From an uncultured archaeon (GTDB taxonomy: Archaea; Nanobdellota; Nanobdellia; Woesearchaeales; CAIVOO01), in contig CAIVED010000024.1 of the NCBI GenBank assembly GCA_903904885.1, forward strand, positions 62,001 to 126,000: a DNA stretch of 64,000 bases, in the 5' to 3' direction. Positions 20,339 through 28,260 of this stretch are shown one piece after another. Made by a program: the position numbers and the translations under genes. Each line of letters starts with the position of its first letter. Position 1 is the stretch's first letter. Below the pieces are notes generated by a model that did not search any database, was not told the origin of the DNA, and was given only the letters and a program-made list of their open reading frames with translations.

Positions 20339-20539
20339 ATGAACAAATCACTGGTTTATGGGGGGATAATTGCTTTGGTATTGGGAATAGTTCTTGGATC
20401 AATTACTGTGTCGCAGTCCCATTTATGGGGCGCTTATCAGACAACATCGACGCCATACGCGGCATTCATGATACCCTTGGTGATTGGAGGGATTATTATG
20501 ATCATTATTGGGATAACTGGTTCAAAAAAGCGAAAATGA
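20339..20539 (+). CDS. Small two-TM protein
   Basis: MNKSLVYGGIIALVLGIVLGSITVS...MIPLVIGGIIMIIIGITGSKKRK; preceded by ggggaggt. Confidence 0.65.
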   Translation: MNKSLVYGGIIALVLGIVLGSITVSQSHLWGAYQTTSTPYAAFMIPLVIGGIIMIIIGITGSKKRK

Positions 20540-20546
20540 GGCTTTC

Positions 20547-21020
20547 ATGACACAATTATCAAAAGAAGAAATTGAACAATTGGCTGAGAAGCATAAGAAA
20601 TGGCTTGAAAGAAAATACAGCAATAAATCTAATAATAAATCTTCTAATATCCCTCAACCACATGAGTTATTAGCAAAACCATTATTCTGGGTCATTTTAG
20701 TTGCTATTATCTCAGCAGTTGTGTTGATTTTTGCAATCCCATTTCCTTATACAGCTACGGAAGCTTATATAGACCAGGTACCCTATTCTGCATCAGAATC
20801 ATATACTGAGTGGGTAAGTTCAAATAATTGCAATTATGAATCTGGTTGTTATTGCTATCATTACAGCTGGGGTGGATTGGGTTCTTGTGATTCTTGCAAA
20901 TGCACGCGTTACAGAACAGTCACTCGATACCAAGGGGTTACAAAAGAAAGGCCTGTGACAAAATACGCAACAGCTTATCAGCAATGGACAGGCCAGGTCA
21001 AATGGTGGTATAGGGTCTAG
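20547..21020 (+). CDS. Single-TM protein with CxC..SWGGLGSCDSCxC motif
   Basis: TM LFWVILVAIISAVVLIFAIPF; CYCYHYSWGGLGSCDSCKCTR. Confidence 0.75.
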   Translation: MTQLSKEEIEQLAEKHKKWLERKYSNKSNNKSSNIPQPHELLAKPLFWVILVAIISAVVLIFAIPFPYTATEAYIDQVPYSASESYTEWVSSNNCNYESGCYCYHYSWGGLGSCDSCKCTRYRTVTRYQGVTKERPVTKYATAYQQWTGQVKWWYRV

Positions 21021-21033
21021 ATATTAATTTTTA

Positions 21034-23097
21034 ATGATCAAATTAATCAAGAAATTTAAAGATAAAAGTTGGTTTATTCTTTTAGGCACTTTTATAATTT
21101 ATTTTATTTTCAAACTAATTTTTTATATAAAGGGGGTAGTTTTCTTTGACGAAGGCGTTTATTTGGGTATAGCTAAATATTTTGCTTCTGGAGGCCAAAT
21201 TGGTTATTTTGAGTATATACGGCCTCTTGCGCTTTCTACAATCCTAACTCCATTTCAATGGCTTCCTTTTAGCTCCTTGATAACTGGTCGCATAATTGGA
21301 TTATTGTTAATGTTTATGTGCATTCTTATAGTATATTATGTTACAAATAGACATTTTGGGAAGAAAGCGGCTTTATGGGCAGCATTTATATTTGCTACAA
21401 GTATATCAGTAATAACATTTGGAGGTTATATTCTGACTGATTTGCCGGCATTCATATTTGCCCTTTTGGCACTTAGTTTTGTCCTTGATAAAAAATATCT
21501 TTTTGGTGGAATTGCTGTGGGGATAGGATTTCTGTTTAAATTTCCAGTACCGATAGTCATTTTGCCATTAATATTTTGCATCTTTTTAAAAGAAAGAAAA
21601 GGATTTTTAATTCCTTCAATAAAACTTGCTTTTGGATTTGCAATAGCATCTGCACCTTATTTTCTATTCAATTTCTTATATTATAATGGTTCATTAGTTC
21701 AAAGACTTTTTGTTCCCTTAGTAGATGCTTCATCAATAGTACAAATTGAAACATTTATCTATCAAAAAACAAGCATTTTTTTGTACTTGGAAGAACTCAT
21801 AAAAGTTGAAATAATACCATTAATCTTTGCGCTCTTTGCATCTTGGTCTTATTTTAAAAAAGAGAAAGTAAAAATTGTTTGCTTTTGGGCTTGTGCGCTT
21901 ACATTTTTATTTTACTTTTATTTCAAGGTATTTAGATTTGACCCGCGTTATGTTACTTCAATGATTCCTTTTATAGCAGTTCTGAGTGGAGCAGGGATTA
22001 ATATCATTTTGAAGAATAAAAAAAATTATCTTAAAGTGCTATTGGTTCTATTTATCTTGTTATTGGGATTCACTACATCAATCATTTATTACAAAGTGCC
22101 TATAAAAAATGACAATTCCATAAAAGATGTGATAACAACTAATAAAACAAATATTATCACAAATACCGCATTTCCAATAATTTATTCTTCATCTAAAGTT
22201 AACCTTATACCCACCCCAAATCTGGGTATTCTTTATTTAACATATAAAACAGATCCAAATTATAATTGGTTAATTATAGATCCTGACAGTTTCTTTTGCG
22301 AACAGGATAATTATAGTTGCATGGAGACATTTAACAATAGACTCATGCGTATTATTGATAATAACAATATTTTGGATTGTGGGTATTTGCATGGCACCAG
22401 AATAATAATATTGACAAAAGAGAGTTCTGGTATGTCAAAAATAGAATGTCTGAATAAAATTAGAATGGATTATCTTGAGTCTAAACCTCCCGAAACAAAT
22501 ACATTCTTCAGAATAGTTCTTTCTTTTGATTTGGAGGAGAATATCAAAAATACACTATTAGTTGAAAAAATGATAAATGAGTTGCAAAAAAGAAACATAA
22601 GCACGGTATTAACAATAGAATCTGACCACATAAAACTAAGCCAGAGTAGCGAAGAATTTTTTAAAAATTTGTCAAATATTGATATTGGGATTATAACCAA
22701 TACCGATTATTTGTCTGAAGAGTTCATTAGAAATTTTACCCTCTCAACCAACAAGAAAATATCATTTATTGTTCCTAAAGATGATGAATGGAAAGGAAAA
22801 AATATCAGCATAACTCCAGAAATAAGCTATTGCATAGATGGTTCTTGGGACAACACAGTTTTAAAAATCCATTGTAAAAAAATAGATTTATTTATGGTCA
22901 AGAATTGGAGCACAGGAGAATTTTACAATTCTTCTGAACTTGAAACAATGTACAATTCAGTTTTGGACAATAAGATTGCAAATAATGAATATGAAATCGG
23001 AATAGACATATCAACATACAATATAACAAAAGAAGACTACGAAAGATTTAAGAACTTCATCAATTATACAAATAACATTCGGAAGGGAAAAATTTGA
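21034..23097 (+). CDS. GT39/ArnT-like membrane glycosyltransferase-like protein with C-terminal soluble domain
   Basis: N-terminal multi-TM with FFDEGVYLGIAKYF (DE motif); C-terminal RIVLSFDLEENIKNTLLVEKMINELQKRNISTVLTIESDH. Confidence 0.65.
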   Translation: MIKLIKKFKDKSWFILLGTFIIYFIFKLIFYIKGVVFFDEGVYLGIAKYFASGGQIGYFEYIRPLALSTILTPFQWLPFSSLITGRIIGLLLMFMCILIVYYVTNRHFGKKAALWAAFIFATSISVITFGGYILTDLPAFIFALLALSFVLDKKYLFGGIAVGIGFLFKFPVPIVILPLIFCIFLKERKGFLIPSIKLAFGFAIASAPYFLFNFLYYNGSLVQRLFVPLVDASSIVQIETFIYQKTSIFLYLEELIKVEIIPLIFALFASWSYFKKEKVKIVCFWACALTFLFYFYFKVFRFDPRYVTSMIPFIAVLSGAGINIILKNKKNYLKVLLVLFILLLGFTTSIIYYKVPIKNDNSIKDVITTNKTNIITNTAFPIIYSSSKVNLIPTPNLGILYLTYKTDPNYNWLIIDPDSFFCEQDNYSCMETFNNRLMRIIDNNNILDCGYLHGTRIIILTKESSGMSKIECLNKIRMDYLESKPPETNTFFRIVLSFDLEENIKNTLLVEKMINELQKRNISTVLTIESDHIKLSQSSEEFFKNLSNIDIGIITNTDYLSEEFIRNFTLSTNKKISFIVPKDDEWKGKNISITPEISYCIDGSWDNTVLKIHCKKIDLFMVKNWSTGEFYNSSELETMYNSVLDNKIANNEYEIGIDISTYNITKEDYERFKNFINYTNNIRKGKI

Positions 23098-23107
23098 GAA
23101 TATTAAA

Positions 23108-23308
23108 ATGGTAGAAGGACTGCTTGATGATGTTAAAACGGAATTGGAGTTTTTGTTGTGGTATTATGAAAATAGCACAAAGCTTCTTAAGTCCATAGAA
23201 GAAAAAAGTTCAGAACAGAAAATAACAATGCCCATTTCTAAATTTCTTCAGGAAGTCTCTCAAAAAACACTTGCGAGGAAAATCAGGAATACACAGTCTT
23301 ACTATTAA
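23108..23308 (+). CDS. Hypothetical protein (66 aa)
   Basis: Short ORF just after the GT gene. Confidence 0.45.
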   Translation: MVEGLLDDVKTELEFLLWYYENSTKLLKSIEEKSSEQKITMPISKFLQEVSQKTLARKIRNTQSYY

Positions 23309-23311
23309 TTT

Positions 23312-23641
23312 TTAATCTTTTTTATCATTTTCCTGCTTGGCTTCCCGTTTTTTAAGTATTGAAAAATTGAATTGAATTTGGATTTTTGGTTTAGGGGAGG
23401 AAATGTGTGATAGGGTCGTAAAAGCCAAAATTTGTGGGTTAGCCGAACTAGTTGAAGATCTCCCAGACGTTATTTTTTTAAGAATTCCCATTTTAATTAA
23501 ATTGTCTGTGTGTATTTTTGCAGTTGGATAGCTCACTCCAGTTCGTTTAGCAATTTCATAATATGTGAAGGGAATTCTACGATAATATAGGATTCTCATA
23601 ATTTTCTCTTCGATTAATGTAAAAATTTTTTTTTCAGTCAT
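23312..23641 (-). CDS. Winged-helix/HTH protein
   Basis: IMRILYYRRIPFTYYEIAKRTGVSYPTAKIHTDNLIKMGILKKI. Confidence 0.7.
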   Translation of the reverse strand: MTEKKIFTLIEEKIMRILYYRRIPFTYYEIAKRTGVSYPTAKIHTDNLIKMGILKKITSGRSSTSSANPQILAFTTLSHISSPKPKIQIQFNFSILKKREAKQENDKKD

Positions 23642-23892
23642 TTTTTCAGTACCCCAACTAAATGAAATTTTTCCTGAATTTCCTTGTCAGGTATTAAATG
23701 AAATTCAAATTTGTCTTTTTTATCCTCTAGTTTCATAATCTCTGCATATTTTTTTGGGATTCTTATTGTGAAATGTTTTTTGTCTTGGATTATTTTGACA
23801 ATCTTTACATCACGATCTCCTGTCTCGTTCAATCCCAATACTTTTTCTACTGCTTCTAAAACCTCTTTATCTCCAAATTCACTCATTTTCAA
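23638..23892 (-). CDS. AbrB/SpoVT-like DNA-binding protein
   Basis: KIIQDKKHFTIRIPKKYAEIMKLEDKKDKFEFHLIPD swapped-hairpin-like pattern; start overlaps stop of the downstream HTH gene. Confidence 0.6.
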   Translation of the reverse strand: MKMSEFGDKEVLEAVEKVLGLNETGDRDVKIVKIIQDKKHFTIRIPKKYAEIMKLEDKKDKFEFHLIPDKEIQEKFHLVGVLKK

Positions 23893-23897
23893 CTTTA

Positions 23898-24005
23898 AAA
23901 AAGACGAATATATTTATAAATCTTTCTTTTTTTCGTCTTTTTATCAGCTAAAAGGGACGAAAGACTTAAATACTAGCTCCATTTTTTAATAAAATCGGAC
24001 GAAAG
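23898..24005. promoter_or_regulatory. GACGAA operator cluster between the AbrB-like gene and transposase
   Basis: Perfect 11-bp inverted repeat AAAAAGACGAA (23898-23908)/TTCGTCTTTTT (23932-23942) flanking TTTATAAAT; direct repeats GGACGAAAG at 23955 and 23997. Confidence 0.6.
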
Positions 24006-24030
24006 TATTAAACCATCTGAGGTAAAACAC

Positions 24031-25212
24031 ATGAAAAAGACAATAGAAATTCCAACCAATTTGAAGTCAAAACTCGAATTAATTCGAGCCAGGGAGGGTT
24101 ATCCCTCCCTGGACTCTGAAGATCTATTGAAAATAGCATTCGACACGCTGGACCCAAATCCGAAGTATGTGGGAGAACAGAATGTGATACTTCTCCCTCC
24201 GGGAAACGAATCTCCTGATGCAGTTCCATATGAGAAGAAAAAGAGGATAAGAAACAAGGTTAGGGACTGGGCGTTAACGTATGAAAAACAGTCAAAGCAG
24301 GATATGTATGCTTGGGATTTGATAGCATTCATAGTGGATTCTCTCAACATTCCTCAACCAATCAAGAGAGTTGGGAGGCCTTCAGCCAACATTTCAGATC
24401 AGCTTAAATTTGCTATTCTGAAAATTTATAATAAACAATCTTTCCGGCGCCAGTTTTCTTTCAATTTTATATATTCAAATTCAGGGTACACAAAAAAACT
24501 TTTGAAGAGAACATCAATAAATAAGGTTTTCATAGATCCACAATATACTAAATATCTTGAAAGGATTTACAGGAATCTTGCGGATTTTATGGTTCCTTTT
24601 GAGAATAGTTTTGCCGTCGACTCGACAGGGTTTTCAAATAGGTATAATTCCCGATGGGTTCAGGTAAGATTGGAGTTCCAGAAACATAAAGCTTACAATA
24701 AACTGCATATTATTTGCGGTACGCATACCAAGATAATTGCTGAAGTTAGAATTACCAAGGGTCAAGCTGCGGATTCTCCTCTCTTTAAGGAGCTTCTCGG
24801 AGGAATAGTTCCAAGATTCAGGATCAAGCGTATCTGCGCGGATGCGGGTTATTTGAGCAGGCCGAATGTCCAGGCAGTTTCTGATCTTATGGCAATACCT
24901 TTCATAATGCCAAAGAAAGGATGCAGGCCCCTATCAAGAGGTTATCCTGCTTGGCATAAGATGATGTACATGTTCCAAAATCACTTTGCCAGTTTTCTAA
25001 AAAACTATCACCTTAGAAGTTCGGTTGAGAATGTTTTCTCCATGATGAAGACAAACCTTTTGGATGGAATTAGCTCTAAAACGGAGGTTTCCCAGAACAA
25101 CGAGCTTCTCATTAGGGTCATTTGTCACAATATTTCAGTAGTTATTGACGCAGTATTTGGGCTAGGTTTAGACCCTTATTTAGCCAAACCGAGGCCAAAA
25201 CGGCCTTTTTGA
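24031..25212 (+). CDS. DDE transposase (IS4/IS5 superfamily)
   Basis: FAVDSTGFS ... RICADAGYL ... HLRSSVENVFSMMK DDE arrangement; adjacent to right terminal repeat. Confidence 0.88.
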   Translation: MKKTIEIPTNLKSKLELIRAREGYPSLDSEDLLKIAFDTLDPNPKYVGEQNVILLPPGNESPDAVPYEKKKRIRNKVRDWALTYEKQSKQDMYAWDLIAFIVDSLNIPQPIKRVGRPSANISDQLKFAILKIYNKQSFRRQFSFNFIYSNSGYTKKLLKRTSINKVFIDPQYTKYLERIYRNLADFMVPFENSFAVDSTGFSNRYNSRWVQVRLEFQKHKAYNKLHIICGTHTKIIAEVRITKGQAADSPLFKELLGGIVPRFRIKRICADAGYLSRPNVQAVSDLMAIPFIMPKKGCRPLSRGYPAWHKMMYMFQNHFASFLKNYHLRSSVENVFSMMKTNLLDGISSKTEVSQNNELLIRVICHNISVVIDAVFGLGLDPYLAKPRPKRPF

Positions 25213-25237
25213 AAAGGGTCAATTTACGGGCACAGCC

Positions 25238-25246
25238 ACTAAAAAC
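25238..25246. repeat. 9-bp target-site duplication (right), ACTAAAAAC
   Basis: Matches 17411-17419. Confidence 0.8.
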
Positions 25247-25251
25247 GAAAC

Positions 25252-25285
25252 CTTTATATACCACTTCTGTCTCTTGTATATAAAG
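25252..25285. promoter_or_regulatory. TFB promoter with inverted pair of TATA elements
   Basis: CTTTATATAC (25252-25261) and GTATATAAAG (25276-25285) are perfect 10-bp inverted repeats; CGAAAC BRE-like sequence upstream. Confidence 0.6.
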
Positions 25286-25348
25286 TTATTGAGTTTGGGG
25301 GGTATTAGTTGAGTAAATTAGACAAACTAATCCATACTAGGTGACAAA

Positions 25349-26281
25349 ATGATGCAGCAGCACTATGTAAAGAAATGCCCGGAATGCGGCGGAATAAACC
25401 TTTTTTACAACACAGAGAAAGGCGAAATAATCTGCAGGGACTGCGGTCTGGTTGTAGAAGAGAAGATGGTAGACACTTCCCAGGAATGGAGGGAATTCGA
25501 CAGCGAAGGCTCTGAAAAGAGAAGGAGAGCAGGAGCGCCGTCAACTTACACTCAATATGACCAGGGTTTGGGAACAGAAGTCGGCCAGAAAGCTGATTTG
25601 TTCAAGCTCGGGACAAAAAACAAGAACAAATTCTTCAGGCTGAGAAAGTGGCAGTACAGAATCAGCACAGCAATCGAGAGAAATCTTAAGCTTGCGCTTG
25701 CAGAACTGAAGAGAGTTTCATCTTACTTGAAACTGCCAAAGCAGGTTGAGGAGGAATCCGCAAGGATTTACACTCTTGCAGTCCAGAGAGGGCTCGTGAG
25801 AGGCCGTTCTATGGAATCTGTTGTTGCAGGCTCATTGTACGCTGCATGCAGAAGGCATGACGTGCCAAGGACACTTGACGAACTGAGCGAGGCATCCGGA
25901 ATTGAAAAGAAAGAAATCGGAAGGACCTACAGGTTTGTGACAAGGGAACTTGGAATAAAGATTTTGCCAAGCAATCCTGTTGATTACATTGCAAGGTTCG
26001 CATCCTCATTGAGGCTAAAGCCGGAAACGCAGTCAAAGGCAATTGAAATACTTGAATCTGCTCAGAGGGGCGAGCTCACTTCAGGAAGGGGCCCTACCGG
26101 AATTGCAGCAGCTGCACTTTACGTATCTGCGTTAATACACGGAGAGAAGAGAACCCAGAGGGAAGTTGCCGATGTTGCCGGTGTAACAGAAGTAACAATC
26201 CGAAACAGGTACAAGGAACTTCTTGACGAGCTTGATTTGGAAAAAGAAATCAAGAAGCAGAAGAAGGGAAAGAAGGAATAA
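25349..26281 (+). CDS. tfb: Transcription initiation factor IIB
   Basis: CPECGG...ICRDCGLV zinc ribbon; two cyclin folds, SLYAACRRHDVPRTLDELSE, GRGPTGIAAAALYVSA. Confidence 0.96.
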   Translation: MMQQHYVKKCPECGGINLFYNTEKGEIICRDCGLVVEEKMVDTSQEWREFDSEGSEKRRRAGAPSTYTQYDQGLGTEVGQKADLFKLGTKNKNKFFRLRKWQYRISTAIERNLKLALAELKRVSSYLKLPKQVEEESARIYTLAVQRGLVRGRSMESVVAGSLYAACRRHDVPRTLDELSEASGIEKKEIGRTYRFVTRELGIKILPSNPVDYIARFASSLRLKPETQSKAIEILESAQRGELTSGRGPTGIAAAALYVSALIHGEKRTQREVADVAGVTEVTIRNRYKELLDELDLEKEIKKQKKGKKE

Positions 26282-26330
26282 ATATTTTTTTGTTTTTATA
26301 ATTTCTTAAAGAAGCGGCGAAGGAGAATAG

Positions 26331-26729
26331 ATGCCATTAACTGAAAATAATGTAACATTTGACAGATTTCAAGAACTGCTTATGGGAAGCTATGAGCGAA
26401 ACAATCATGTAAGATCGGTGAGCGTTACTCTTATTGATGGGCAAAGTCCTGTGATAATAGCATTTGAATCAAAGGAAGGTTTCCAGGAAGATCAAATGAA
26501 ACGAAGAGGGGAACTCATTCTGCATGGAGATATTTTTAGAAGGGAAGTGACTATTAGCGAGCTATATGCTCTGACTCAAGCAGCTTATGAAGGCAATAAT
26601 CGTGTACGTGCTGTTACCGCTGAACTCTTTGATGGCCATGACAGGGCACAAATAACGTTTGAATCCCGGGCAGGGTTTGCTCTAAATCAAATGGCAAGAA
26701 AGGGAACACTTGAGTACAAAATAATCTGA
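26331..26729 (+). CDS. Hypothetical protein with two tandem copies of a ~45-aa domain
   Basis: GSYERNNHVRSVSVTLIDGQSPVIIAFESKEGFQEDQMKRRGEL vs AAYEGNNRVRAVTAELFDGHDRAQITFESRAGFALNQMARKGTL. Confidence 0.65.
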   Translation: MPLTENNVTFDRFQELLMGSYERNNHVRSVSVTLIDGQSPVIIAFESKEGFQEDQMKRRGELILHGDIFRREVTISELYALTQAAYEGNNRVRAVTAELFDGHDRAQITFESRAGFALNQMARKGTLEYKII

Positions 26730-26766
26730 AATCAGTATTATTTAAAAAAGCTGGCGAAGAAGATAA

Positions 26767-27051
26767 ATGCTAAACCGCCAGGAATTTGTTTTGCAGGAAA
26801 GGATAGAAATTCCATATCTTCGTAATAGGGTGAGTGTTGAGCAAACGCTTGCAGAGGCATTGGCGTCCTTGGGGGCAATGGGAATAGGGGTTAGCGAAGA
26901 GGAAAGCAATGGATCAGGCGTTCCGGAAAGAATAATCCTTAAAAGCCCGCTCACTGTTTACCAAATGCAACTCGCTTTTAGGATTACTGTTGGATATAGA
27001 TGCCCTGAACTTTTTTATCTGACCGGCGGGCATATTCAAAGTTTGAGCTGA
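26767..27051 (+). CDS. Hypothetical protein
   Basis: 94 aa ORF; RBS-like ggcgaagaaga upstream similar to preceding gene. Confidence 0.55.
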   Translation: MLNRQEFVLQERIEIPYLRNRVSVEQTLAEALASLGAMGIGVSEEESNGSGVPERIILKSPLTVYQMQLAFRITVGYRCPELFYLTGGHIQSLS

Positions 27052-27054
27052 GAA

Positions 27055-27351
27055 CTAAAACCTTAGAAGAACCTTCCCAAAATCAACAATTTTTCCATTT
27101 TTAATCTCGATTCCCTCTTTTCCCAGCATTTCAATTTTCTTTTTCGTTCCCTTTGCGAATCCGCCAACCCTTCCGTCAGAATTCACAACCCTGTGGCACG
27201 GCACAACAGGCGAGTATGGATTCCTGTTCAAAGCATTTCCGACAGCACGGTAAGCTTTTGTTCCCAATTTGTTGGCAATAATCTTGTATGTAGAAACCTT
27301 TCCTTTCGGAATTTGTTTGCAGATGTTCCAGACGCGTTGGTTGAAGTTCAT
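27055..27351 (-). CDS. Methylated-DNA--protein-cysteine methyltransferase-like (MGMT/ATL fold)
   Basis: IPKGKVSTYKIIANKLGTKAYRAVGNALNRNPYSPVVPCHRVVNSDGRVGGF; PCHRV active site. Confidence 0.93.
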   Translation of the reverse strand: MNFNQRVWNICKQIPKGKVSTYKIIANKLGTKAYRAVGNALNRNPYSPVVPCHRVVNSDGRVGGFAKGTKKKIEMLGKEGIEIKNGKIVDFGKVLLRF

Positions 27352-27974
27352 AACCTCTGCGCGAGTTCTACTGCTGCACTTCGTTTGCTCCCGGTTCTCG
27401 GGCTTCGTTCGGGGTCATAACTTTCGCGTGATTCAACGTCTCTGATAACTGCTGCTATCTTTGGTTCTATGTAATCAAATATCGGTGCAAGAGGGCTCCA
27501 TCCGCCAAAGTCCGGTCTTGGCAAAGTTGACATCGGAAACTGTATGAAAACCTTGTCAACGGGCAAACTGCATCTATATCCCGAATCGGGATTTTGCTCA
27601 AGAATTAGCATTGTGCGAGGAATCCTAAGCGTTTCTCGAAAGTGTTCATTCTCTATACGATTGATTGGATAACCAAATTTTTTGGGGTCAATATAGCTAA
27701 TGGCAATTATGTTAGGATCTTCTGTTTTCATTTTGTACAGGCCAGCTAATTCTCCCTCAAAAAGAAGAGGAACATCCCTGCGCCGGTAGGGCATATAATC
27801 TTTTATGTCTGTTGGAAAAACCACATCGCAGAAAGCCAGAAGCGAGTCCTCATAGTACCCAAAATCAAGGGGGTTATTAGAACCGGGATGCGTGTAAGGA
27901 CCTTCAACAACATTAACCCTCCTGCTGATTATTGGATAAGGTTCTCTGCTTAAAATATCAAACCTTTGAAGCAT
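27348..27974 (-). CDS. Hypothetical protein (208 aa)
   Basis: ORF overlapping the start of the MGMT gene. Confidence 0.6.
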   Translation of the reverse strand: MLQRFDILSREPYPIISRRVNVVEGPYTHPGSNNPLDFGYYEDSLLAFCDVVFPTDIKDYMPYRRRDVPLLFEGELAGLYKMKTEDPNIIAISYIDPKKFGYPINRIENEHFRETLRIPRTMLILEQNPDSGYRCSLPVDKVFIQFPMSTLPRPDFGGWSPLAPIFDYIEPKIAAVIRDVESRESYDPERSPRTGSKRSAAVELAQRL

Positions 27975-28026
27975 AAATAAGGAGTATTGACTAACTATAT
28001 AAACATTTATCTACTGCAGAACAACA

Positions 28027-28260
28027 TTATTTTTCCCTTATAAATTCAAATCTCGGAACCTCGTTTCCATCAACAACCACCTTCTCTGCGAACATTGCCT
28101 TTGGCCTTACCCAGACCGCATTCCTGCCGAATTCTTTTGACTCGTAAAGCGCTTTGTAAACAACCAACTCTTCAAGCGTCTCGCTGTGCCTTGCAATTCC
28201 TATAACTTCATACAATTTGCCCTTGTAGTGCTTGTATATTCCTGGTTTTATTTCTTTCAT
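28027..28260 (-). CDS. DUF1653-like protein
   Basis: [52 protein letters not shown]. Confidence 0.85.
   Translation of the reverse strand: MKEIKPGIYKHYKGKLYEVIGIARHSETLEELVVYKALYESKEFGRNAVWVRPKAMFAEKVVVDGNEVPRFEFIREK

Larger units (their letters stand above)
17420..25237. mobile_element. ~7.8 kb transposon-like island with IS4/IS5-type DDE transposase and passenger genes
   Basis: Left end GGTGGTGCCCGTAAACT; RC of right end GGCTGTGCCCGTAAATT (11-bp perfect core); flanked by ACTAAAAAC direct repeat; transposase adjacent to right end. Confidence 0.78.

Noticed and set aside
20320-20550. 76-aa ORF overlapping small membrane genes
   Set aside because: Alternate frame; 20339-20539 has a better RBS and a coherent two-TM product.
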